This document shows, piece after piece, positions 12,121 to 24,022 of a stretch of DNA of 64,000 nt. Origin of the DNA: Kingdonia uniflora (taxonomy: Eukaryota; Streptophyta; Magnoliopsida; Ranunculales; Circaeasteraceae). Location: contig JACGCM010002742.1 of NCBI GenBank assembly GCA_014058105.1, positions 434,001 to 498,000 on the forward strand. Direction: 5' to 3'. Position 1 is the stretch's first letter. Each line of letters starts with the position of its first letter. The notes under the pieces are model-generated. The model worked only from the letters and a program-made list of their open reading frames with translations, was not told the origin of the DNA and did not search any database. Both the position numbers and the translations under genes were made by a program.

Positions 12121-13460
12121 AAACAAATTAAATTGTTCTAACCCCTCAAACGACATGCCGCCAGAAAATCATCTCTGAATAGCGATCTAAAGCATCTTTG
12201 AGGAACGAAATCAGTACCGGTCATAAATTCAAACTAGGATTATAACGATTAATTTTGTAACAATCCTAGCATGTTTATGGTCTAAACGAAACTCTTAAAA
12301 AATATCCAAACTAACAAACGAGTTGCTGGTAGCGAAGCATATTCGAATTGCGATCTAAAGCATCGGGAAAGTAAGAAATCCGTACCGGTCTAAAATTCAA
12401 ACTGAGAGTATTACAATTCATTTAGGAGCATTCCAAACATGTTGTCAGGCATGAAAAAACTCATAAAAGAGATCGATCCTCTCAAATGATTTGCCGGTAA
12501 CAAAGCTTCATCGAATTACAATCTAAAGCACCGGAGAGGTACATAATCTGCTCAGTTCTAAAATTCAAACCGGGAGTATTGCGATTCATTTGGGAGAAAT
12601 CGTAGAATATTTGGTCGAAACGAAAAACTTAAAAATGTTACAAACTTTCAAAACGAGTTGCCGGTAGCCAAACGTCTCTGAATAACAATTTATAGCATCA
12701 GAGTGGTACGAAATCCAAACTGGTCTAAAGTTCAACCCGAGAGTATTGCGAATCATTTGCTAACTATCCATGCATTTATTTGGTCAAAAAGTAACTCTTT
12801 AAAATGATCCAACCACTCAAACGACTTGTTTCCAGCAAAGATTCTTTGAATAGCGATCTAAAGCATCTGTGAGGTACAAAATCGCTACCGTTCATAAATT
12901 CAAATCGGGATTATAGCGATTCATTTTGTAACAATCTTAGCAGGCTTACGGTCTTAGTGAAACTCTTAAAAGATATCCAAACTCTTAAACGAGTTGCTGG
13001 TAGCGAAGCATCTCCGAATTGCGATCTAAAGCATCGGGAAGTTAGGAAATCCGTACCGGTCAAAAATTTAATCTAGGAGTATTTTGATTCATTTAGGTGC
13101 ATTTTAAACATGTTGTTAGGCATGAAAGAACTTATTAAGGCAATCGATCCTCCCAAATGAGTTGCCGGTAGCAATGCTTCTTCGAATTAAAATCTAAAGC
13201 ACCGGGGAGGCACAATATCTATTTTTTTCTAAAGTTCAAACCGGGAGTATTGCGATTCATTTGGGAAAATCCAAGAATATTTGGTCAAAAAGAAACTCAT
13301 AAAAACGATCCAAACTCTCAAAAGACTTCTCGGCAGCCATGCTTCTCTGAATAACTATTTAAAATATCGGAGAGATACGAAATCCGTTCCGGCCAAAAGT
13401 TCAAACCGGGAGTATTGCGATTCATTTGGTAACTTTACTTGTATGTGTTTGGTCGAAACG
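12121..13460 (+). repeat. Two 4-mer HORs, A2-B-C-G and A-B-C-G
   Basis: Starts: 12121 (A2), 12289 (B), 12457 (C), 12623 (G); 12792 (A), 12960 (B), 13128 (C), 13293 (G). G at 12623 opens AAAAACTTAAAAATG and G at 13293 carries AAAATATCGGAGAGATACG, matching G at 10,946. Confidence 0.8.
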
Positions 13461-15140
13461 AAACTCTTTAAAATTATCTAACCTCGGAAATGACTTGCTG
13501 CCAACAATGCATCTCTAAATTGCGATCTAAAGCATCTGCGTTGTACGAAATCGGTACCGGTCATAAATAATTCAAGCCGGGATTATAGCGATTCATTTGG
13601 TAACAATCTTAGCATGTCTTAGGTCTAAATGAAACTCTTAAAAAATATTTATACTCTCAAACGAGTTTCTGGTACCAAAACTTTTCCTAATTACGATATA
13701 AAACATCGGAAAGGTACGAAATCCGTACCGGTCAAGAATTAAAACTGGGTATATATCGATTCATTTAGAAGTATTCCTAGTATATTGTCAAGCATGACAA
13801 AACTCATAAAAGCGGTCGAACCTCTCAAATGAGTTGCCGGTAGCCAAGCTTCTCCCAATTACTATCTAAAGCACCGGAGAGATACAAAATCCACTATGTT
13901 CTAAAACTCAAACCGGGAGTATTGCGATTTATTTGGGAACAATCCTGGCATGTTATCGGGCGATATAAAACTCTTAAAAGTAATCCAATCTTTCAAACGT
14001 GTTGTCGGTAGAAAACCATCACCGAATTGCGATCTAAAAAATCGAGGAGGTACGAAATCACTACCGGTCAAAAATTCAAGCCGGGAGTATTGCGATTCAT
14101 TTGGTAACTATCCAAGAATTTATTTGGTCGAAGTGAAACTCTTAAAAATTATCCAATCTCTCAAACGACTTGTCGGTAGCCAAGAATCTTAGAATTCTAA
14201 ACTAAAGCATCGGAGAGGTACAAAATTCGTACCGGTCAAAAATTCAAACCTGGCGAATCGCGATTCATTTGGTATCTATCCTAGCATGGATTTTTTCGAA
14301 ACAAACTCTTTAAAATGATCTGTCCTAAAGAACAACTTGCCGGTATCCAAGCTTCCTTGAATTGCGATCTAAAGCATCGAAGAGGTACAAAATCTGTACC
14401 GGCCAGAAGTTCAAACCAAGAGTATTGCGATTCATTTAGTAACTATCCTAGGATGAATTTGGTCAAAACGAAACTCATTAAATTGTTCCAACACCTCAAA
14501 TGACTAGCCGCCAGTAAATCTTCCCTGAATAGCGATCTAAAGCTTCTTTGAGGAACGAAATCGGTACCGGTCAAAAATTCAAGCTGGGATTATAGGGATT
14601 AATTTTGTAACAATCCTAGCACGTTTCCAGTCTAAACGAAACTCCTAAAAAATATCCAAACTCTCAAACAAGTTCTTGGCAGCGAAGCATCTACGAATTG
14701 CGATCTAAAGCATCGGGATGGTACGAAATCCGTACCGGTTAAAAATTTAAACTGGGAGTATTTTAATTCATTTAGGAGCATTCCTAACATGATGTCAGGC
14801 ATGAAAAAACTCATATAAGAGATTGATCCTCTAAAATGAGTTGCCGGTAGCCAAGCTTCATCGAATTACTATCTAAACCACCGGAGAGGTACATAATCCG
14901 TTCAGTTCTAAAATTCAAACCGGGAGTATTGCGATTCCTTTGGGATCAATCGTAGAATATTTGGTCGAAATGAAAAACTTAAAAATTTTACAAACACTCA
15001 AACGAGTTGTCGGTAGCCAAGCGTCTCTGAATAACAATTTATAGCATCGGAGAGGTACGAAATCCGAACCGGTCTAAAGTTCAAACCGAGAGTATTGCGA
15101 ATCATTTGGTAACTATCCTTGCATGTATTTGGTCGAAACA
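13461..15140 (+). repeat. 6-mer plus 4-mer, second copy of the 11,114-12,791 pattern
   Basis: Starts: 13461 (A), 13632 (B), 13800 (C), 13968 (D), 14136 (E), 14303 (F with J-type tail), 14471 (A2), 14639 (B), 14807 (C), 14973 (G). The order and the special variants (CATGTCTTAGG in A, TTTCAAACGTGTTGTCGG in D, GGATGAATTTGGTC in F) repeat those 2,347 bases upstream. Confidence 0.8.
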
Positions 15141-16560
15141 TAAGTCTTTATAATGATCCAACTACTTAAACGACTTGTCGCCAGCAAAGCTTCTCTGAAT
15201 AGCAATCTAAAGCATCTTTGATGTTCGAAATCGGTAACGGTCATAAATTCAAACTGGGATTATAGCGATTAATTTTGTAACAATCCTGGAATGTTTCCGG
15301 TCTTAACGAAACTCTTAAAAAATATCCAAACTCTCAAACGAGTTGCTGGTAGCGAAACATCTCCGAATTGCGATCTAAAGCATCGGGAAGTTACAAAATT
15401 CGTACCGGTCAAAAATTCAATCTGGGAGTATTTCGATTCATTTAGGAGCATTCCAAACATGTTGTCAGGCATGAAAAAACATATTAAAGCAATCGATCCT
15501 CTCAATTGAGTTGCCAGTAGCAAAGCTTCTTTGAATTGCAATCTAAAGCATCGGAGAGGTACAAAATCCGTACTGGCCAAAAGTATTTGGTAGAAACAAA
15601 ACTCTTAAAAATGATCCAACCTGTCAAGCGACTTGCCAGTAGTAAAGCTTCTCTGAATAACGATTTAATGCATTGGAGAGGTTCGAAATCCGTACCGGTC
15701 AAAAGTTCACATCGGGAGTATTATGATTCATTTGGTAACTATCCAGGCATGTATTTAGTCAAAACGAAACACTCTAAAATGATCCAACCTTTCAAATGAC
15801 TTGCCGTCAGCAAAGCTTCTCTGAATAACGATCTAAAGAATCTTTGAGGAGCGAAATCGGTACCGGTCAAAAGTATTTGGTAGAAACAGAACTCCTAAAT
15901 ATGATCCAACCTGTCATACGACATGCCAGTAGCATAGCTTCACTAAATAGCGATTTTATGCGTCGAAGAGGGTCGAAATCTGTACCGATCAAAAGTTCAA
16001 ACCGGGAGTATTGCGATTCATTTGGTAACTATCCTAGCATGCAATTGGTCGAAACAAAACACTTTAAAATGAGCAAACCTCTCAAATGACTTGCCGCCAG
16101 CAAAGCTTTCCTGAATAGCGATCTAAAGCATCTGCGAGGTACGAAATCGGTAGCGGTCATAAATTAAAACCGGGATTATAGCGATTCATATGGTAACAAT
16201 CCTAGCATGTTTTTCGTCTAAACGAAACTCTTAAAAAATATCTAAACTTCCAACCGAGTTGCTGGTTGCGAAGCTTCTCCGAATTGAGATCTAAAGCATC
16301 GGGAAGGTACGAAATCCGTATACCGATAAAAAATTCAAACTGGGAGTATTTCGATTCATTTAGGAGCATTCCCAACATGTTGGCAGGCATGAAAAAACTT
16401 GCAAAAGAGATCGGTCCTCTCAAATGAGTTGCCGATAGCCAAGGTTCTTCGAATTACAATCTAATGCAACGGTGAGGTACAAAATCCGTTCTGTTCTAAA
16501 ATTCAACCCGGGAGTATTGTGATTCATTTGGGAACAATACTAGAATATTGGGTCGAAATG
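15141..16560 (+). repeat. Irregular stretch A-B-C-J-A-J-A-B-C with two shortened monomers
   Basis: Starts: 15141 (A), 15309 (B), 15477 (C, 122 bp), 15599 (J), 15767 (A, 122 bp), 15889 (J), 16057 (A), 16225 (B), 16395 (C). Both short monomers lack the same 46 bp: their GGTCAAAA joins directly to GTATTTGGTAGAAAC, and each is followed by J. The two J-A pairs look like a small duplication of about 290 bp. The last C is followed by A with no D or G between. Confidence 0.8.
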
Positions 16561-17187
16561 AAACTCTATAAAATGATCCAACCTCCCAAATGGCTTGCCC
16601 CCAACAAAGATTCTCTTAATAGCGATCTAAAGCATCTGTGAGGTACAAAATTAGTACCGGTCATAAATTCAAACTGGGATTAAAACGATTAATTTTTTAA
16701 CAATACATGCATGTTCCCGTCTAAACAAAACTCTTAAAAAATATCCAAACTCTCAAACGTGTTGCTGGTAGCGAAGCATCTCCGAAATGCGATCTAAAAC
16801 ATCGGGATGGTACAAAATCCGTACCGGTCAAAATTTAAACTAGGAGTATTACAATTCATTTAGGAGCATTCCTAACATGTTGTCTGGCATGAAAAAACTC
16901 ATAAAAGAGATAGATCCTCTCAAAACACCTGGGAGGTACAAAATCCGTTCTATTCGAAAATTCAAACAGGGAGTATTGCGATTCATTTGGCAGCAATCCA
17001 TGAATATTTGCTCAAAACGAAACTCTTAAAAATGATCCAAACTCTCAAACGACTTGCCTGTAGCCAAGCTTCTCTGAATAACGATTTAAAGCATCGGAGA
17101 GGTACGAAATCAGAAGCGATCAAAAGTTCAAGCCGGGAATATTGCGATTCATTTGGTTACTATCCTAGCACGTATTTGGACGAAACG
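16561..17187 (+). repeat. 4-mer HOR A-B-C-G with a shortened C
   Basis: Starts: 16561 (A), 16728 (B), 16895 (C, 125 bp), 17020 (G). In C, GATCCTCTCAAA joins directly to ACACCTGGGAGG, deleting about 43 bp that include the GAATTACTATC signature. Confidence 0.8.
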
Positions 17188-18526
17188 AAACTCTTTAAAA
17201 TGATCCAACCTCTCAAACGACTTGCCGCCAGCAAAGCTTCTCTAAAAATGAATCTAAAGCATCTGTGAGGTACGAAATTGGTACAGGTCATAAATTCAAT
17301 CCGGGATTATAGCGATTCATTTGGTAAAAATCCTAGCATGTTTTCGGTCCAAACGAAACTCTTAAAAAATATCCCAACTCTCAAATGAGTTGCTGATAAC
17401 GAAGCTTCGTCGAATTGCGACATAAAGTATAGGGAAGATACGAAATCTGTATGGGTAAAAAATTTAAGCTGGAAGTATATCGATTAATTTAGGAGCATTC
17501 CTAACATGTTGTCAGACATGAAAAAACTCATAAAAGCGATTGATCCTCTCAAATGAGTTGCAGGTAGTCATGCTTCTTCGAATTACTATGTCAAGAAACG
17601 AAGAAGTACAAAATCCGTTCTTTTCTAAAATTCAACCCGGGAGTATTGCGATTCATTTGGGAACAATCCAGGAATATTTGGACGAAACGAAACACTTAAA
17701 AACGATCCAAACTCTCTAACGACTTGCCGGTAGCCAAGCGTCTCTGAATAGCGATTTAAAGCATCGGTGAGTTACGAAATCAGAACCGTTCAAAAGTTCA
17801 AACCGGGAATATTGCGATTCATTTGATAACTATCCTTGCATTTATTTGGTCAAAACGTAACTCTATAAAATGATCCAACCTCTCAAGCGACTTGTCGCCA
17901 GCAAAGCATCTCTGAATAGCTCTAAAGCATTTGTGAAGTACGAAATCGGTACCGGTCATAAATTCAAGCCGGGATTATAGCGATTCATTTGGTAACAATC
18001 CAAGAATGTTTTTGGTCTAAACAAAACTCTTTTAAAATATCCAAAAATCTCAGACGAGTTGCTGGTAGCGAAGCATCTCATAATTGCGATATAAAGTATC
18101 GGGAAGGTACAAAATCCGTACCGGTCAAAAAGTTAAACATGGAGTATTACGATTCTATTATCAGCATTCCTAACATGTTTTCAGGCATGAAAAAACTCAT
18201 AAAAGCGATTGATCCTCACAAATGAGTTGCAGGCAGCCATGCTTCTTCGAATTACTATCTAAAGCGACGAATAGGTACAAAATTCGTTCTTTTCTAAAAT
18301 TCAACCTGGGGGTATTGCGATTCATTTGGGAACAATCCTAGAATATTTGGTCGAAACAAAACACTTAAAAATGATCCAAACTCTCTAACGACTTGCCGGC
18401 AGCCAAGCGTCTCTGAATAACGATTTAAAGCATCGGAGAGGTACGAAATCAGAAGCGATCAAAAGTTCAAGCCGGGAATATTGTGATTCATTTGATAACT
18501 ATCCATGCATATATTTGGTCAAAACG
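17188..18526 (+). repeat. Two related 4-mer HORs A-B-C-G
   Basis: Starts: 17188 (A), 17356 (B), 17524 (C), 17690 (G); 17858 (A), 18024 (B), 18193 (C), 18359 (G). A at 17858 has GAATAGCTCTAAAGC (two bases missing) and B at 18024 has CCAAAAATCTC (two bases gained). Both odd variants recur in the next unit (A at 18527, B at 18693), proving a tandem duplication of about 669 bp. Confidence 0.85.
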
Positions 18527-19295
18527 TAACTCCATAAAATTATCCAACCTTTCAAACTACTTGTCGCCTGCAAAGCATCTCTTAATAGCTCTAAAGCAAT
18601 TGTGAGGTACGAAATCGGTACCGGTCATAAATTCAAGCCGGGATTATAGCGATTCATTTGGTAACAATCCTATAATGTTTTTGGTCTAAACCAAACTCTT
18701 ATAAAATATCCAAAAATCTCAAACGAGTTGCGGGTAGGGAAGCATCTCCGAATTGCGATATAAAGTATCGGGAAGGTACGAAATCCGTACAAGTCAAAAT
18801 TTTAAACAGGGAGTATTTCGATTCATTTTGGAGCATTCCTAACATGTTGTCAGGCATGAAAAAGCTCATTAAAGTGATCGATCCTCTCAAATGAGTTGCC
18901 AGTAGCATAGATTCTTCGAATTACAATCTAAAGCAGCGGGGGAGGCACAAAATCTGTTCTGTTCTAAAATTCAAACCGGGAGTATTGCGATTCATTTGAG
19001 AACAATCCTAAAATATTTAGGCGAAACAAAACTCTTAAAAACTATCTAACCTATCGAACGACTTGCCGGTAGCCAAGCTTCTCTGAATAGCGATCTAAAG
19101 CATCAGAGAGGTACAAAATCCGTACCGCTCATAAGTTCAAATCGGGAGCATTGCGATTCATTTGGTGACTATCCAGTATGTATTTGGTCGAGATGAAGCT
19201 CATTAAAATTATCCAACCTCACAATCTACTTGCCGCCAGGAAAGCTTTGCATGGATTCATTTGGTAAATATCTTTGCATGTATTTGGTCAAAACG
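18527..19295 (+). repeat. 5-monomer block A-B-C-F-A2 with a truncated A2
   Basis: Starts: 18527 (A), 18693 (B), 18862 (C), 19029 (F), 19196 (A2). C carries the G-type tail (AAAATATTTAGGCG) but leads into F. The A2 monomer is only 100 bp: sequence after GCCGCCAGGAAAGCTT is lost up to GATTCATTTGG. An ordinary A follows, so A2 and A sit side by side. Confidence 0.75.
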
Positions 19296-20242
19296 AAACT
19301 CTTTAAAATGATCAAACCTCTCAAACGACTTGCCCTCGGCAAAGCTTCTCTGAATAGCGATCTAAAGCATTTGTAAGGTGTAAAATTGGCAACGGTCATA
19401 AATTTAAACCGGGATTATAGCGACTCATTTGGCAACAATCTTAGCATGTTTTCGGTCTAAAATAAACTCCTAAAAAATATCTAACTTCTCAAACGAGTTG
19501 CTGGTAGCGAAACTTCTCCGAATTGTGATATAAAGCATCGGGAAGGTACGAAATCCATACCGGTCAAATATTCAAATCGGGTGTATATTGATTCATTTAG
19601 AAGCATTCCTAGAATTTTGTCAGGCATGACAAATATCATAAAAGCGATCGAACCTCTCAAATGGGTTGCGGTAGCCAAGCTTATCCGATTTACTATCTAA
19701 AGCACTGGTGAGGTACAAAATCCATTCAGTTATAAAACACAAACCGGGAGTATTGCGATTCATTTGGGAACAATCCTAGCATTTTGTCGGGCGATACAAA
19801 ACTTTTAATAATGATCCAATCTCTCAAACGTGTTTCCGTTAGCAAAGCTTCAACTAGGAGAATTTCAATTCATTTAGGAGCATTCCTAATATGTTGTCAG
19901 GCATGAAAAAACTCATAAAAGAGATCGATCCTCTCAAATGAGTTTCAGGTAGCCAAGCTTCATCGAATTACTATCAAAAGCACCGGAGAGGTACATAATC
20001 CGTTCAGTTCTAAAATTCATAACGGGAGTATTGCGATTCATTTGGGAACAATACTAGAATATTTGGTCGAAACGAAACACTTAAAAGCGATCCAAACTCT
20101 CAAATGACTTGCCGGTAGCCAAGCGTCTCTGAATAGCAATTTAAAGCATCGGAGAGGTACAAAATCCGAACCAGTCTAATGTTCAAACCGAGAGTATTGC
20201 GTATCATTTGGTAACTATCCTTGCATGTATTTGGTCGAAAGG
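19296..20242 (+). repeat. 6-monomer block A-B-C-D/B-C-G with a shortened hybrid
   Basis: Starts: 19296 (A), 19464 (B), 19632 (C), 19799 (D/B), 19909 (C), 20075 (G). The D/B monomer is 110 bp. D sequence up to AGCAAAGCTTCA joins ACTAGGAGAATTTC of B. The junction differs from the D/B hybrids at 5,926 and 25,535, so this D-to-B switch arose independently. Confidence 0.8.
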
Positions 20243-20897
20243 TAACTCTTTGAAATGATCCAACCTCTCAAACGACTTTTAGCCGGCAAAGCTTCTCTAA
20301 ATAGCGATCTAAAGCATTTGTGAGTTTCAAAATCGGTACTGGTCATAAATTCAAACTGGGATTATAGCGATTAATTTTGTAACAATTCTAGCAAGTTTCC
20401 GGTCTTAACGAAACTCTTAAAAAATATCCAAACTCTCAAACGAGTTGCTGGCAGCGAAGCATCTTCGAATTTCGAGGGTACGAAATCCGTACCGGTCAAA
20501 AATTTACTCTGGGAGTATTTTGATTCATATAAGAGCATTCCAAGCATGTTGACATGCATGAAAAAACTTATTAAAGCGATCGATCTTCTCAAATGAGTTG
20601 CCTATAGCAAAGCTTCTTCGAATTACAATCTAAAGCACTGGGGAGGCACAAAATCCGTTCTTTTCTAAAATTCAAACCCGAAGTATTGCGATTCATTTGG
20701 GATCAATCCTAGAATATTTGGTCGAAACGAAACTCATAAAAATGATCCAAACTCTCAAACGACTTGCCGGTCGCCAAGCTTCTCTGAATAGATATTTAAA
20801 GCATCAAAGAGGTACGAAATCCGTACCGGTCAAAATTTCAAACCGGGAGTATTGCGATTAATTTGGTAACTATTCTTGCATGTATTTGGTCGAAATG
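20243..20897 (+). repeat. 4-mer HOR A-B-C-G with a small deletion in B
   Basis: Starts: 20243 (A), 20411 (B, 153 bp), 20564 (C), 20730 (G). B lacks about 15 bp around the usual CTAAAGCATCGGGAAGG segment (GAATTTCGAGGGTACG is left). G at 20730 is followed by the CATGTCTTAGG type of A, as at 10,946 and 13,293. Confidence 0.8.
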
Positions 20898-21902
20898 AAA
20901 CTCCTTAAAATGATCAAACTGCTCAAATGACTTACCACCAGTAAAACTTCTCTTAATAACGATCTAAAGCATCTGCGTGGTACAAAATCGGTACCGGCCA
21001 TAAATTCAAACTGGGATTATAGCGATTCATTTGGTAACAATCTTAGCATGTCTTAGGTCTAAACGGAACTCTTAAAATATATATAACTCTCAAACGAGTT
21101 GCTGGTAGAGATACTTCACCTAATTGCGATATAAAGCATCGGGAAGGTACGAAATCCGTACCGGTCAAAAATTCAAACCGGGTATATACCGATTCATTTA
21201 GAAGCATTCCTATCTAAAAGTGATAGGAATGACAATACTCATAAAAGCGATCGAACCTCTCAAATGACTTGCCGGTAGCCAAGCTTCTCCGAATTACTAT
21301 CTAAAGCACCGGAGAGGTACAAAATCAACTGTCCTAAAACTCAAATCGGGACTATTGCGATTCATTCGGGAACAATCCTTGCATATTGTCGGGCGATACA
21401 AAACACTTAAGAATGTTTCAATTTTTCAAACGTGCTGCCGGTAGCAAAGCTTCACCGAATTGCAATCTAAAAATTGAAGAGTTATGAAATCCGTACCGGT
21501 AAAAAATTCAAATCGGGAGTATTGCGACTCATTTGGTAACTATCCGAGCATGTATTTGGTTGAAGTGAAACTCTTAAAAATTATCCAACCACTCAAATGA
21601 CTTGCCGGTAGCCAAACATCTCAGAATTGTAATCTAAAGCATCGGAGAGGTACGAAATCCATACCGGTCAAAAATTCAAACCTGGTGCATTGCGATTCAT
21701 TTGGTAAATTTCCTTGCATGGATTTTTTCGAAACAAACTCTTTAAAAGGATCCAACCTATAGAATGTCTTGTCGGTATCCAAGCTTCTCTAAATTGCGAT
21801 CTAAAGCATCGGAGAGGTACGAAATCCGTACCGGTCAGAAGTTCAAACCAGGAGTATTATGATTCATTTGGAAACTATCCTAGCATGTATTTGGTTGAAA
21901 CG
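20898..21902 (+). repeat. 6-mer HOR A-B-C-D-E-F, third copy of the CATGTCTTAGG lineage
   Basis: Starts: 20898 (A), 21066 (B), 21235 (C), 21401 (D), 21568 (E), 21735 (F). A ends in CATGTCTTAGGTC, B has ACTTCACCTAATTGCG and E/F match the copies at 11,114 and 13,461. The B monomer ends in a hairpin insertion, annotated separately. Confidence 0.8.
21205..21231. repeat. Perfect 10-bp-stem inverted repeat at a B/C junction
   Basis: CATTCCTATC at 21,205-21,214 and GATAGGAATG at 21,222-21,231 are exact reverse complements around a 7-base spacer (TAAAAGT). Ordinary B monomers have AGCATGTTGTCAGGC here. The right arm copies the left arm in inverted orientation, as expected of a fold-back template switch in replication. 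Confidence 0.9.
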
Positions 21903-22848
21903 AAACTCTTGAAAATGATGCAACCTCTCAAACCACTTGCCGCCAGTAAAGTTTCTCTGAATAGTAATCTAAAGCATCTGTGAGGTACGAAATCGGTACC
22001 GGTCATAAATTTGAACTGGATTATGGCAAATCATTTGGGAAAAATCCTAACATGTTGTCAAGCGATCTAAATCTCTTAAAAATGGCCCAATCTCTCAAAC
22101 GTGTTGCTGGTAGCAAAGCTTCACCGAATTGTGATCTAAAGCATTTGAGTGGTACAAAATCCGTGCTGGTCAGAAATTCAAACAGGGATTATTGCGATTT
22201 ATTTGGTAACTATCCTAGCATGTATTTGGTTGAAATGAAACTCTAAAAAATGATCCAAACTCTCAATGGACTTATGGTAGCGAGGCTTCTTTGAATAGTA
22301 ATATAAAGCATCGGAGAGGTACGAAATCCGAATCGGTCAAAAAATCAAACTTGGAGTATTGCAATTCATTTAGTAAATATCCTAGCATGGATTTATTCGA
22401 AACAAAACATATTAAAACGTTCCAACTTATCGAACGACTTGCCGGTAGCCAAGCTTCTCTGAATAGCAATCCAAACAAAATCCGTATCGTTCAAAAAATC
22501 AAGCCGGGAGTATTGCGATTAATTTGGCAACAATCCTAGTATATTGACTGTCAAAGCGAAACTCTTAAATATGATCCAACCTCCCTGACGGCTTGCCGGC
22601 AGCCAAGATTCATTGAATTACAATCTAAAGCATCGGAGAGGTACAAAATCCATACCGGTCAAAAGTATTTGGAAAAACAAAACTCTTTAAAATGATCCAA
22701 ACCTGTCAAGCGACTTGCCAGTAGCAAAGCTTCACTAAATAGTGATTTAAAGCATCAGAGGGGTTCGAAATCCGTACCGGTCAAAAGTTCAAACCAGGAG
22801 TATTGCGATTCATTTGGTAACTATTCTAACATGAATTTGGTCGAAACG
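21903..22848 (+). repeat. 8-mer-type block A/C-D-H-K-I-J lacking B
   Basis: Starts: 21903 (A/C hybrid), 22070 (D), 22238 (H), 22405 (K, 154 bp), 22559 (I, 121 bp), 22680 (J). The first monomer is A up to about GGTCATAAATTTG and then C (CATTTGGGAAAAATCC, GTTGTCAAGCGATC), so B and most of C are skipped. I is the short form missing 46 bp before GTATTTGG, directly upstream of J. K lacks about 14 bp after AATAGCAATC. Confidence 0.8.
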
Positions 22849-24022
22849 AAACTCATTAAATTGATCCAACCACTCAAATGACTTGCCGCCGGCAATGCTT
22901 CTCAGAATAGCGATCTAAAGCATCTTTGTGGAACGAAATCGGTACCGGTAATTAATTCAAACCGGGATTATAGCGATTAATTTTTTAATAATCCTAGCAT
23001 GTTTTTGGTCTAAGCGGAACTCTTATAAAATATCCAAACTCTCAAACGAGTTGAGGTAGCGACGCATCTACGAATTGCGATCTTAAGTATCGGGAAGGTA
23101 CGAAATCTGTACCATTCTAAAATTCAAACCTGGAGTATTGGGATTCATTTTGTAAGTATCCTAGCATGCATTTGGTCGAAACGAAACTCTTTAAAATGAT
23201 CCCACCTCTCAAATGACTTGCCGCCTGCAAAGCTTCTCTGAATAGCGATCTAAAGCATCTGTGAGGATCGAAATCAGTACCGGCCATAAATTCAAGGCGA
23301 GATTATAGCGATTCTTTGTTAATAATCCTAACATGTTTTCGGTCCAAACAAAAATCTTAAAAAATATCCAAGCTCTCAAATGAGTTGCAAATAGCGAAGC
23401 TTCGCCGAATTGCGATACAAAGCTTCGGGAAGGTACGAAATACGTACAGGTCAAAAATTCAAGTTGGGAGTATATCGATTCATTTAGGAGCATTCCTTGC
23501 ATGTTGTCGGGCATGAAAAAACTAATAAAAGCGATCGATCCTCTCAAATGAGTTACAGGTAGCCAAGCTTCTATAAATTACTATCCAAAGCAACGGAGAG
23601 GTACAAAATTCGTTATGCTTTAAAATTCAAACCGGGAGTATTGTGATCCATTTGGGAACAATCCTAGCAAGTTGTCGGGCGGTACAAAACTCTTAAAAAT
23701 GATCCAATCTCCCTAAAGTGTTGCCGGCAGCAAAGCTTCATCGAATTGCGATCTAAAGCATCGGAGAGGTACGAAATCCCTACCGCTCAAAAATTCAAAC
23801 CTGGAGTATTGCGATTCATTTGGTAATTATTTTGGCATAGATTTTATCGAAACGAAACTCTTAGAAATGATCCAACCTATCGAACGATTTGCCGGCAGCC
23901 AAGCTTCTCTGAATAGCGATCTAAAGCATCGGAGAGGTACAAAATCCTTACCACTCAGAATTTCAAACTGGGAGAATTGCGATTCATTTGGTAACAATCC
24001 TAGCATGTATTTGGCCGAAGCG
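22849..24022 (+). repeat. A2-B/F followed by A-B-C-D/E-F
   Basis: Starts: 22849 (A2), 23017 (B/F hybrid), 23184 (A), 23351 (B), 23519 (C), 23687 (D/E hybrid), 23855 (F). B at 23017 switches to an F-type tail (GTATCCTAGCATGCATTTGG) and thus leads into A. The monomer at 23687 starts as D and ends as E (CAAACCTGGAG, TAGATTTTATCG). Both hybrids shorten the HOR. Confidence 0.75.

Noticed and set aside
20541..20564. Another inverted end at a B/C junction (GTTGACATGCATG)
   Set aside because: It differs from GTTGTCAGGCATG by a few substitutions and needs no inversion.
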